Assembly: GCA_015499995.1 (NCBI GenBank)
Contig: JADNRV010000646.1
Span: 1 to 19,883 of the forward strand
Origin: Flammula alnicola
Taxonomy: Eukaryota > Basidiomycota > Agaricomycetes > Agaricales > Strophariaceae
DNA length: 19,883 nucleotides
Direction of reading: 5' to 3'
In this document: piece after piece, positions 6,821 to 16,275 of the stretch
Position numbering within the stretch: position 1 is the stretch's first letter
How the letters are laid out: every line of letters begins with the position of its first letter
The notes under the pieces: model-generated
What the model was told of the DNA's origin: nothing
Database searches by the model: none
The model's input: the letters and a program-made list of their open reading frames with translations, nothing else
Position numbers and translations under genes: made by a program

Positions 6821-8713
6821 TCAGAGGGAAGGGGAAGCGTTTTTAACCAAGGTGGCGAAGTAAGCCTATAATTGAAAAGATCAATGTCACGAAATTCGAA
6901 TTGACCATAGAATAGACATACCTGGAACCAGCTACCAGCTTCGGGTGCTGGCTGCGTAGCATCACTTTGCAATTTGTTAGTATGCAATTGTCGAAGAAAA
7001 TGTACAGATTTTGACTTACGATTGACCACAGTGATAGTCGTAACGGGGAGAAGATGTGTTCGAAGTTCCATCACATTCTCCTCCGGGCTTGACCCAAACG
7101 ATGGAGTCAATAAGACTAGAACCAGTGTTGGTTGTAGGACGAGTTCCAAAACCGGCGCCGAGGACATTGCACCAGTCACCCCACTGGCTACGGATGTTCT
7201 GAACACCAGAACGACCCTGATCGACGACGAAGTGAGCGGGGAAGCCTTGGGAAGAGAGCATGGGAGCGAGAGCCTGTTCGAAAACACAGCAAGAATAAAT
7301 ATAACGACAGAAAAGCACGATTTAAGAGGCTCACATTGATGTAGTGACTCTCATCGTAGTTAGGGTTTCCTTGGGTGATCGGATCGGGGGAAGCGGCAGC
7401 TACAGAGCTGTAAGTAACACTCGTATGGGAAATTAAAAAGATCATACTGAGGGCATTGTAGTTAGCAACGTTAGTGGCCAAACCGCGCACGAATTGAGGA
7501 GAACCAGCGGATGTATACAGGTTGGCGAACAATTGGGCAGCGGGAGACAAGTTAGCGGGCCATCCCAACCATCCGGCATGGCCAGCATCGAGGTACATGA
7601 AGACGCCGACAGTGTTGAGTTGTTGTATGGCGTATGTAACACCAGCCTAGGACAGAAGTTGAGAATGACGAGACGAAGGATGAAAATGTTTTTTCCTACC
7701 ATGTATGTAGTCTGAGCGTTGGCGCACTTGGCAACGTTCAAGTTGGTGACCATGTTCGCCAACGAATCAGGTTCAATGACAGCAACGACACGGACAGTGG
7801 GATATACTGTAGAAAGCCAAGGTAAAAGTTCAAGTTTAGCCTGAAAACACTTCGAAACTGGAGGCCGAACCGACTTACGCTTGACCTGTGCGACAATTTG
7901 ATCGATGTAATTCTTGTAGTTGGCCAGACCATTGTTCGCAATAGAGAACTCTCCGTTGGAAGCGGCAGCTGCGCAGTCACGATCTGGCAGATCATAGACG
8001 ACGATTTGCACAAGATATTTTTGACCGGAAGATTGTTGTTTAGAGGAAGCATCGGCAAGGTAGGTGCCCAATGTCGGTACTTTGGCAACAACGTCGAACC
8101 AAGTGAAGGTAGGAATATTGGCAACGCTCAGGGCCTTAGCGCTCTGTGTGGCATCTGTAATATTGCCAGCGGCAGCCTGGACTTCAGCTGCGTAGTATGG
8201 CGTGAGGTAGATCTGTTAAAACCAAATATACATATAACTGGCATGCTAGCAGGATCGATGAAACCTTACGGTATATCCGGTGAACGGGTTTCCAGCAGCT
8301 GGAACAGGGGTACCACTGGGACCAGTGGAAGAACCTGTGGGCGATCCAGATATTGTCGTTGGAGATGTCGTCGGCGGCAGCGGAGTAGTAATCGGTATCG
8401 TTGGAGTCGGAGTCGGCGACGCAGAACCAGGCCTAGTATAGTTAGGATTTAAATAAAGAATAGACAACCAAATAGAGGGAGCTCACAGGCACTGAGAGTA
8501 GTAGGGGTTCGAGAAAACGCAAGTCGATCCCGCGACGCAAGTAGTGTCACCAGCTTTGAAAAAATACTCGTAAACCAGGATACATGGTTAACCAGTCAGG
8601 GCATATAACTTACTCCAGGTTTGACCACCGCACTGTCCGTATATAGGGTTAGCGGCCTCCACGAAGGCGGGAATCAGGGAGGCAAGGGCCAGCAATGTAG
8701 CGAACTTCAACAT
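6821..8713 (-). CDS. Cellobiohydrolase II, GH6 with N-terminal CBM1
   Basis: Secreted inverting cellulase that releases cellobiose from the non-reducing ends of cellulose. Ten exons, minus strand: 8614-8713, 8487-8553, 8270-8432, 7879-8212, 7700-7806, 7448-7646, 7335-7399, 7020-7273, 6922-6964, 6821-6865; 1,377 nt, 458 aa, typical for fungal Cel6A. Order: signal peptide (about 1-20, MLKFATLLALASLIPAFVEA); CBM1 (about 22-56) with four cysteines (C28, C39, C45, C55) and flat-face aromatics Y25, Y51, Y52; Pro/Thr/Ser-rich linker (about 57-103); GH6 domain from GNPFTGYTIYL. Expected catalytic residues are present: D150 (FTWFDVV), D189 (VVYDLPDRDC) and D413 (VKPGGECDG), with EPDSLAN and YLDAGHAGWLGWPAN also diagnostic. 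It ends AYFATLVKNASPSL. A TATA box lies 66-72 bp upstream. Intron 6 needs the acceptor TGTAG at 7400-7401 to keep frame. Intact; transposons begin just past its 3' end. Confidence 0.96.
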
Positions 8714-9708
8714 TTTCGATGCAGAAGAATATGAGGACGGAGAGTTCTGAGGACTGGCGTGGTCTTGGTGACAGGTCATTTTATACTATCGAATGCATCG
8801 CAGAATATCCATAAATCCGGCGTTGAACCGCTCGAGCTTGAACGGAAGGACATCGGGAGAGGACAAACCCTGAGAGGGCTGCAGAAGTGGACGGTGGGGT
8901 AATGATCACAAGGTGGTATTCATCCGATGATGCTCAAGCACATGCGGACTACAAAGAAAGAGGAGGTCAAAATCCTTTTGATAAACGGCTCAACATCGGA
9001 CACGTAGAAACAGAAAGCAGTGGAGTGACAAACGTGAACTTCGCGCCAATCATAAATCGGACACTTTAGTCCATCGCTAGAGTAGTCTCGGAAAAATCAC
9101 GTTGGCGAGCTAGATATATTGCTCCCATCTGGATAGCTGTAGTCGTAGAGGTACCAGGAAGGACTACAAGGTGATCATTGGATCCGGCGAAGGAATGAAA
9201 GAAGAGACAAATCACACAGAGAAAGTCAACAACAAAAGCTTGCGGTCTTGCGTTCGGAAGCTTTTGCCTCAATCTGAGGTCATCTGCACGACGACACGTG
9301 CCACATTGATCTGTTAATATCTCGGCGTCGGTATGTGAGCGCCTTGACAGCAAAGCGCTACAATGTACGAGTATGTGCGCCGTCAGGGCCCAATGGTCAA
9401 GGGTACTACAAGACCCGGTATCCCTCCCAAGATGTTCAAACTGAGACTCGAGTCTGGCTGGTCTCGAGGCGGAAGAGGCGGAATTGCTAACCATTGAAAT
9501 AGAACCAGTACTAGTAAAGTAAAAAAAGGTTCAAGCAGCGCATTCCTTGTAAATATGGTTTATTAAGGATCAGCTGAACGAACCTTGTCTCGGAAAGCTA
9601 TCACCGAGAAATGTTTTTTCCCTACGTATATGTATGATGTTTTTGAGAGTTGATCAAACATAAAAATAAGGTATTCTGAGTGCAACCCGATGACTTTCAG
9701 CAATCCAA
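8714..9708. other. Intergenic: GH6 promoter region
   Basis: About 1 kb with no gene I can support. The proximal part must carry the GH6 promoter. A poly(A)-like AATAAA on the minus strand lies near 9560. A 142-codon minus-strand frame (9066-9494) has no recognisable domain and was not called. Confidence 0.5.
8779..8785 (-). promoter_or_regulatory. TATA box of the GH6 gene
   Basis: TATAAAA on the minus strand, 66-72 bp upstream of the GH6 ATG, a normal distance for a strongly inducible fungal secreted-enzyme promoter. Confidence 0.6.
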
Positions 9709-9981
9709 TCAATTTCCCTTCTCCTCGGGTCTAACAGTCAGTATAACTGGATGACAGTAGACATGTTCACAGTATAGCTCTCTCCCTTGATCACAGCTTT
9801 CAGATGTTCCGTGTGGAGGAAAGTGAAGGATTGAGCCGAGAACAACATGTCGCCCGACAGTAAGTTTTTGCGAGAATGCGCACATCTTCCGGAGCTTGGC
9901 CGAGGTAACAACATGAAAAGGAGGTTGGTAGAACGCGATCACGCAGTCAAAGAGGCTAGATACAGTGCAACGACCACACAT
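9709..9981 (-). CDS. Small hypothetical protein (90 aa), doubtful
   Basis: Single open frame MCGRCTVSSLFDCV... to ...VILTVRPEEKGN with its stop at 9709. I do not recognise it with confidence. The C-terminal half (GRHVVLGSILHFPPHG ... YCHPVILTVRPEE) faintly recalls short fungal proteins that carry a G-x-I-x-x-P ... HPVV(I/L)L pattern; this is from memory and weak. It could be a real small gene, one exon of a longer spliced gene, a decayed fragment, or simply an open frame in the 3' flank of the NECAP gene, whose stop lies 162 bp away on the same strand. An AATAAA on the same strand lies about 150 bp downstream. Confidence 0.28.
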   Translation of the reverse strand: MCGRCTVSSLFDCVIAFYQPPFHVVTSAKLRKMCAFSQKLTVGRHVVLGSILHFPPHGTSESCDQGRELYCEHVYCHPVILTVRPEEKGN

Positions 9982-10142
9982 TACTGTACCAACGAATCTG
10001 TTGTAACAAGATAAATTTATAAGTCAGGGTATGTGCAATTCTATTGCCTTGATGCCATGGAAGGAAGTATATTCGAGTCCCGATGTGGGCAGAGACAGAC
10101 ATTGGATGGAAGATTGGGGGAGGGGTTAGAAAGATCCAGAGA

Positions 10143-11059
10143 TCAACGCCTCTTGTTCGCACTCGGTGGGGGTGGGAGAAGAGGAATTGCGGCATTATTG
10201 GACATTGGAGAGGATGACGCAGCAGCAAGCAGACCGTTTCCTCCGGCGGCTTTATTGCGCCCCGGGATAGAGATTGAAAATGTCTGTCCCTCCTTCAAAC
10301 TATAATCTTTCTTTGGTCCTGCAGCCACATGAGGACTTGGCTCGTCTGTGACTGAGGGTGGATTTAGAATTGCTTTTCGGCGTCTGTAGAGAAAACAATA
10401 TCAATATGGGTAGATAGGAGGAAAAACACTAGTATATTTACTTAGTATAATCTTGAAGGGCGACATCTAATAATTTGTTGTTATATGAGCAAGGGTAACA
10501 TGCATGATTGTTGAATAGCTGACTTACTAAAGTCGAAGCTGTCTGACCGTTCAGCGAAACCCAGCCCAATGTATGCTTTCTTGCCAGAATCCTCCACGCG
10601 GACAACGAAGTAACGCGAAGAATCTAAGACGGCTTCAACTGACGGTCGTTCGACATCGTATTCGGCTCTGGCAAATACTATGATGTGTCAAGACCAAGTT
10701 ATATCTCAGGGAAATGCCCTACATTCTCCTGAAATGAGGGAGTAGACAGAATTATTGTGAAGTAAAGTTGGCAGCGGACGTCAAACATATCTACCTGTCT
10801 GAGCATCTTCCAGGTGCAGAGCCGCCCCTTTGGAGTTCTCAATAATGCGAAGTCTTCCCTTCCACAGCGGACATGCTAGATCGCCCCAATCGTTTGCGCG
10901 ATATCCCTCGTTGGCATTTAAAGGAGGGATCCTGTATACTAGGAGAACATTCCGAAACGGGTTTATTATACCATCAGAGTCAATTTTTCGAAAGGAAAAC
11001 AGACCAGATATTTCCCGAGCAATGTATAAGATAGAATCGATTTCTTCATCCGCATCCAT
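10143..11059 (-). CDS. NECAP-like clathrin/endocytosis adaptor
   Basis: Homolog of adaptin-ear-binding coat-associated proteins, which bind AP-2 and clathrin machinery through a PH-like (PHear) domain at the plasma membrane. Six exons, minus strand: 11005-11059, 10795-10938, 10723-10728, 10528-10677, 10442-10466, 10143-10383; 621 nt, 206 aa. Diagnostic stretches: [84 protein letters not shown], then [11 protein letters not shown] and a low-complexity tail with LLPPPP. The PHear domain is about 1-130. Exon 3 is only six bases (GAGAAT): it supplies the GEL of TGELFAR and restores the frame between flanking introns of 66 and 45 nt. The tail lacks an obvious C-terminal WVQF ear-binding motif, unlike animal NECAPs, ending SANKRR. 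Divergent from CSN8 with a shared 233-bp promoter. Confidence 0.92.
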
Positions 11060-11292
11060 TGTAGAGTGATGAACCTAAGGTGGAAGTTGGAGTTAGACTG
11101 AGCATAAGTGTTTGCCAGCCTGTTTGCATGGTTGCAGTACAGCCACGCCGCCCAATAAAGGTACACAACTGATTCCTGTCACTCTTCTCTCCCGGAACTA
11201 ATCAAATCAAATCTGCTTTGCTAGTAACATTTGGTTGACGTACCTATCGAACTTTTCAGTATCAAGAAACCTCGTATCGACTTATATTTGTC
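11060..11292. promoter_or_regulatory. Divergent promoter, NECAP / CSN8
   Basis: The 233 bp between two opposed start codons must serve both genes. It contains CCAAT (11152-11156) followed by an A-rich stretch. No TATA box is clear, in keeping with housekeeping promoters. Confidence 0.55.
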
Positions 11293-12330
11293 ATGGTGAA
11301 CGGACCACCTACACCACCTGCAACCACACCCGCAGAACTCCAAGATGAAGCCCGCACAACCTCATCTGTCGCAGATTCTTCTACCTCTCTCCCTTTGCAG
11401 AATGATCCTCAAATTAGGCCCGAAGTTTATCAATCTGTGATGCCAGCAATCGCTGAGGCTATTGCAAGGAAGGACTACAAACGATTAGTTCGTGTTGCGG
11501 AGGAAGCAGATTTCAATGTATGTTTTCTTTGTCTCAAAAATTCACTATATCTTTGCTGGAAGATCTACTAGACCGCCAATGACCGCCAACAACCCCGAAT
11601 GTTGATTGTTGCACCTTTGGTACTTGGGCACCTTGTGAATGACGATTTGTAGGTCTTTAATATCTAGTCGGAGAATGTTTTGACCATAATTATCTACAGA
11701 GCTCCTGCTCGTTATGCCCTTCTGAGATTACCCGATAGTCTAGCCTCCCTTCTTTTGCCTCGAGCGCTTACAACACTCGTTACCTCGACGATGAATAGGC
11801 AGCATGTTAAGGTGTACGAGCAGGCGGCCAACCTGCTCGGTCTCGTTTCGCAGCCCGATTTTTTCGATAAAGACTTAGCGTCGATAATTGCCACTCTCAT
11901 TTCTGCTTTCTTGGGTAAGTTGTCGAACATTAAGCACCTCGCTCCTTACTGACAGAGTCATTAAGATTCGTTCCGTCAACGAACTTTCGAGCTGCTATCA
12001 AAAGCCTACACGTCTTTGCTATTGCCGCTTGCATGTACTTATCTTGGTCTGCAGACGGAACAAATTATCACCGGTAAACACCATGATTTCTCTTGTGTTG
12101 GATTGCATTTACGCCTAGTCACAGTGGCAGAAAAGTATGGCTGGTCCTATGATCCTTCTACCCAAATACTGTGCCCCGCAAGACCAGCTCCCTTCGGCAG
12201 ATCGACTTCGTCGAGTAAGATACTTCGACATTATTTTGAGCCTCCCCATATTAATGAGAAAATGCCAGACTTTTCTTCGTTGGAGACTTTTCATTTCGTG
12301 ACGGACAGTGTCGCAGGATTGGAAAGTTGA
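11293..12330 (+). CDS. COP9 signalosome subunit 8 (PCI-type, CSN8 family)
   Basis: Subunit of the COP9 signalosome, the nuclear/cytoplasmic complex that removes NEDD8 from cullins. Five exons: 11293-11517, 11572-11648, 11700-11914, 11966-12073, 12125-12330; 831 nt, 276 aa. After a Pro/Thr/Ser-rich N-terminus (about 1-45) comes an all-helical region: YQSVMPAIAEAIARKDYKRL, APARYALLRLPDSLAS, SFRQRTFELLSKAYTSLLLP, a winged-helix-like GWSYDPSTQILCPARP, and a terminal helix FSSLETFHFVTDSVAGLES. The FR-x-R-(A/T)F-x-L-(V/L)-S-(Q/K)-AYTS signature and its place relative to the C-terminal strand match CSN8; the CSN8/PSMD8/eIF3K group shares the PCI fold, so a proteasome Rpn12-type protein is the main alternative, less likely given these motifs. 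Introns are 51-54 nt. Fungal CSN8 is fast evolving and often missed. Confidence 0.82.
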
Positions 12331-12430
12331 AAGTATGGTTTATTGGCGTGTCGAGAGGCCCTGTCGTCAAGTTGTCTGTCCAATCGAAACTTTCCATCTT
12401 AAGGTATCCCCTCCAGGTCAAGTCCACATG

Positions 12431-13464
12431 CTAGCGAATAAACCTCGTAATTTTCTTAAAGTTTACGCGAAGGCATGTTGCATAATACGGTTTTGGCAAT
12501 GGAGAGTGTTGTGAATGAGTGGGGTGTTGCTGGGCAAGATACCTTGATGCGTGGCTGATATCATGCACGAGATGTCGCGTTATCCAAGTGATATCGTTAA
12601 GAGGTGGGTATTTGAGCCGCAGTGCACTCGTAGACATCGTGAGCTCAAGACGAGAGCGATAAGGCTTAACGAAAGGTCCGCAATCCACGTCATCCTCCGA
12701 AAGCATCGAGCTCGTCTCGTCTGCTAGCAAAGGAGCAAAGGTATCGTCTCCTGACCATCGCATCTTCTGGAAATGACGACTTCTTAGCGATTCTCGAAGT
12801 TTCCAATGGTCTCGAATTAGGACCTTCTCAGAAAAAGCCAATAAGTTGCGAAAAAATAAAATTATCAAGCTTGAAATCTTGCCTGTCTTTTCGCTCTTGC
12901 AAATTCTGCCACGCGTTGAAGCTCGCGTGCTGGCACACGAGCTCTCACTTGACAAGGTATGACGCTCCGAATCGCAGGGAGAGCAAAAAGAAAACTCGTC
13001 GTTTGTTGTCCGAACATGGGGGGAATGGTCTTGACACCAGGTATGTCCTCTGTCCATTGAGTGTATCCCATTGGCATGGCAAAATACCGGGCAACGTCAT
13101 CAAGTATGCTTATATGCCTTGCACCACCGAAAGTGGTCAATAAGAAGACCTCATATAGTTGTCCTTCGATGTGTCGATTCACAAGGCAAAAACGCAAGGG
13201 TGGAGGAGCTACGCGTGCTTGCGATTTCCTCTCCCCGTAGGTAAGTCGAAAGCCGAGGTCCATAAGATTGCCATAGAATGCCTTTTCAATGCTACCACGG
13301 CAAGAGGCAATATCCCCAGGGTGAAAAACCGTCGTAAGTTTGGGGGTATAGAAATCGCGAGATAGATTCGCGAGGGTGAGCCGGACCTGTTCCCATTGAG
13401 GATCAAAGCTGACGGTTTGGTCTTTTCGCTGAATGAGTGGGTTTGTTGAACTGCGAAGAATCAT
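12431..13464 (-). CDS. Hypothetical protein, GC-AG intron model
   Basis: No family recognised. ATG at 13464 gives MILRSSTNPLIQRKDQTVSF; exon 1 is 12883-13464. The frame then meets a stop 15 nt later unless an intron is removed: donor CAG|GCAAGA (12882, a GC donor) and acceptor CTGAG (12827), after which exon 2 (12431-12826) stays open to the end, 325 aa in total. Exon 1 is rich in beta-like and aromatic stretches (PPPLRFCLVNRHIEGQLYEV, FLLTTFGGARHISILDDVAR), exon 2 has an acidic segment SSMLSEDDVDC. The long open second exon in the matching phase is what favours splicing. Alternatives: an unspliced protein ending at 12865 (199 aa), or a GTGAGA-donor intron near 12950 leading to a shorter C-terminus. 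No signal peptide or membrane helix is obvious. Convergent with CSN8 (100 bp apart). Confidence 0.5.
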
Positions 13465-13952
13465 GGTGCTCACTACTTGTCATTCAGCTTCTGTTCCGAA
13501 GCCGTTATTTATCAGGATCAAGTACAAACCAAAGAGATGCCTTGCGGTATAGTTTCAATACGTAGGGGTGAGAATTTGACGATGGTAGCAGGACATGGCC
13601 ACACGATTAAGAGCAATTGTAGGAAAGATGGCAATTCATTGTGAGCATATTTTTACGGATTGCTGACATAATGCACCCAGGTGATCATTCAACCTGTGAT
13701 TTACCTTTTACGCGCTTCTTGTTCAAGTTTCTAACTTTATATGTGGACGTCTGCAGCTTAACAACTACTTCCAACCGTTACCGTGAACCGACTGCTCCAA
13801 GGCCATTTAGGCCTGAGCGCTGAGCGTTCTTCTCCCTGCAGTGGATCCCATTGGCACCATAATCTGTGACCATCCAAAATTCCAAGTCTCCCTCCTTACT
13901 AGACCTTCAAAGCTATATCTGACGATCCCCTGCTATTATTCCTGCGGACAAA
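13465..13952. promoter_or_regulatory. Divergent intergenic region, hypothetical / UBLCP1
   Basis: 488 bp between opposed starts, holding both promoters. An inverted CCAAT (ATTGG, 13850-13854) lies about 100 bp before the UBLCP1 ATG, followed by a pyrimidine-rich tract (AAGTCTCCCTCCTTAC). Nothing else recognisable. Confidence 0.45.
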
Positions 13953-15680
13953 ATGGACGTTGCCACTGGCGAAGCTACAATTGAAGTGTGTGTCCAGGCT
14001 GCCAGGGGAGTAACCTAACTCAAGTTCCTATACCTTTAGACTACCGAAGAAGTCGTCGAGCGCTGGAATGACCTACAATTTACCTGGGCCAGCAAATCTT
14101 TCAAGATAGACATCGCAGATTCAGATAGGTATACATATGTCATTCCTTGTCAGCGGAATGATGCACTGATACAGTTCCCCAATTGTTGAAAGACTTTTCG
14201 ACCTCAAGACTGCTCTCCACAACCTTACGAAAGTTCCGAATGAACGCCAGAAGATTCTCGGTCTCATCAAAGGGAAATTACCTCCTGATGAAACTCGAAT
14301 GTGAGCAAAGTCACCCTTACATTGCATCTGTGAGCATTGATGCAGATTAGCGATGCAAATCAAACCCAGTTCTGACCTTCGCCTATTGACGGGGAAAAAA
14401 TTCACTCTTGTTGGAACACCTGAAGGGGAAGAAATAAAAGATCCCTCACGTCAGTTGAGTCGTACTCCCTTTTCCCATGTTATTTTCTGACCTTGTGTCG
14501 CAGAACTCGAATCTCTTCCCGATGTTGTGAACGATCTTGATGTCGATTTTACTGAGAATATGTCTGCAAGCAATCGATATCAACATGATGCCAGAAATAT
14601 CCGTAAAGTACAAGAGGCAACCAAGAATTTACAAGTGAACATTATCCATCCTCTTCGTGCAGGAAAAAAGCTTTTGGTTCTTGACATTGATTACAGTAAG
14701 ATCAAGGCACTATTTAACGTCCAAGCTGCAATTGATTCGCTTTACAGCAATCTTGGATACCAAACCACTGACTTCTGGGAGTCTGCCACCTGCAGATTGC
14801 GCAAGGCCTGGTCTCCACGAATTTCTTGAAGCAATTTACCCACATTATGACAGTGAGTGATAATCTCTCCGCGAAAATAAAGTCACCTCACCAAATTTTA
14901 GTATGCATATGGTAGCCTATTAAAACCTCTGCATTCGGCAAGATGGTTAGTGCTGACCGATAAGTGCCTACCAGGTCGCAGACAAGCTGGATATGGCTAG
15001 AGACCAAATTGGTCGAACTTGGAATGGTTGGAGCTCACAGGGGCTACGAGGTTCTTTTCTACCTGGTGCTTTTCTTTGAACGTTTCACTAATGAGGTTGA
15101 CTCTAGATATCCTTCGGTAAATGAATATCCTTCAAATGTGTTATTTATCAAAGATTGATATCTTGCAGTGCTTGACAAAACGTGTATGTTCACGGTTTTC
15201 ACGGAAAGGGACAATAAACCTTGGACGCACTCGGTCAAGGCCCTACAGATCATTTGGAATCACTTCCCGCAATTGTGGGTCTTCAACGCCAATAATTGTT
15301 CCTCGAACTAACGATGAATTCTAGCAATGCGAAGAATACCGTTCACGTCGATGACTTGGTACTTATACCATTTCTCTCTCTCTCACACTCCCACACACAC
15401 ACATGGTGGATGCCTGTTAACTCAATTGTCCCGACAGAGTCGCAATTTTGCCTTGAACCCAAAGGAAGGTCTCAAAATCTCGGCTTTCAAGAATGCCCAC
15501 ACTCCGCAAGCATGGGCCGATAAAGAATTAGAAAATCTAGCTCGCTACATGTTGCACATCGCAGATGTTGATGATTTCACAACCCTATCTCACAAGGTGA
15601 ATGAATTTCTTGGTTGCTGCATGTCTTGGTCTGAGTCATATCACGGTCAGAGCTGGAAGAGTGTTGCGAAGCGGCTGTGA
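13953..15680 (+). CDS. Ubiquitin-like domain CTD phosphatase (UBLCP1 family)
   Basis: HAD/FCP-type phosphatase with an N-terminal ubiquitin-like domain; in animals it binds the proteasome subunit Rpn1 and dephosphorylates the 26S proteasome in the nucleus. Thirteen exons: 13953-13985, 14040-14128, 14175-14300, 14346-14449, 14504-14695, 14748-14852, 14902-14911, 14975-15050, 15107-15116, 15169-15274, 15325-15358, 15438-15596, 15651-15680; 1,074 nt, 357 aa (human about 318). UBL domain about 15-110: LQFTWASKSFKIDI, LTKVPNERQKILGLIKGKLP, KFTLVGTPEGEEI. Phosphatase domain: GKKLLVLDIDYT with nucleophile D178 and acid/base D180, ARPGLHEFL, ICIWSQTSWIWLETKLVELGM, HSVKALQIIW, VDDLSRNFALNP (D293/D294, Mg binding), then LKISAFKNAH and the C-terminal SWKSVAKRL. 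Two exons are only 10 nt (TATGCATATG and ATATCCTTCG); both are required for frame and for conserved residues (DICIWS and EISFVLD). Intron 11 has CT and CA runs. Confidence 0.95.
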
Positions 15681-16275
15681 AGCACGCGCCGCATTTAAGG
15701 CGATCTGTGACTATGGGCAGGATTTTCTTTACCGTTGGGACAATGCTCGATACCAATCTTGGGGATAATATGATTGTATGGTTTGGAACTGGGTGGATGA
15801 GACTGTTCCAAGCAGGCAATTGGGGAAACCTCTTTTTGTGGAAGTCGGAATACATCTGCTGTATAATACGTACATCTTTTTTCTTCTCTTTTCGGCGTTC
15901 TTAGGACCCTGACCATGGGCAGTGACAATGGGCGCTTCAACTTTTGAACATCAATCACACAAAGGGGATAGTAATGCTTCAAACCCACATTTTCCTTGTA
16001 TTTCTTGTAATAAACATTTTTGTTTTTATGGGATGATGACTCAGACACAACGCCCACAATGTCAACAGTTGCCCCTGTTCACCACTTCCACAACCGGGAT
16101 GCAGCGCTCCGCGGGTCCCCGCCACCCTAAGCGGCCTCAGTTGACGGACTCCGACGAGGACCTCCACCGACTTGAACACCTGAGTGTCATTAAGTACATA
16201 CATGCCCACGCTACTCACGAAAACAGTGGATTTCAATCATCGGACAATCACATTCGCTAAATACCGGCTTAGGAA
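15681..16275. other. Intergenic, UBLCP1 3' flank and Nudix promoter
   Basis: 595 bp. The left part is likely the UBLCP1 3' UTR (an AATAAA lies near 16009). The right part precedes the Nudix gene and includes TGACTCA. A 112-codon plus-strand frame (15922-16260) has no recognisable domain and was not called. Confidence 0.5.
16037..16043. promoter_or_regulatory. TGACTCA site upstream of Nudix gene
   Basis: TGACTCA is the core of Gcn4/AP-1-type bZIP sites, 233 bp upstream of the Nudix ATG. Position is reasonable for a regulatory site; function is inferred only. Confidence 0.3.

Noticed and set aside
6580..7287. 235-codon minus-strand open frame
   Set aside because: It overlaps GH6 exons in the wrong frame and runs into Helitron E2; the GH6 spliced model explains this sequence.
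7898..8452. 184-codon plus-strand frame opposite the GH6 gene
   Set aside because: Antisense shadow of GH6 exons 3 and 4; its Arg/Ser-rich stretch is the complement of the Pro/Thr linker.
9066..9494. 142-codon minus-strand frame between GH6 and NECAP
   Set aside because: No domain, no splice logic and no similarity that I recognise; this length occurs by chance in a 20-kb six-frame scan.
15681..15768. Open frame continuing past the UBLCP1 stop in another phase
   Set aside because: The -KRL stop at 15678-15680 gives the C-terminal length and SWKSVAKRL ending expected for the family; the continuation would need a different acceptor.
15922..16260. 112-codon plus-strand frame upstream of the Nudix gene
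   Set aside because: Low-information composition and no family resemblance; more likely UTR/promoter sequence.
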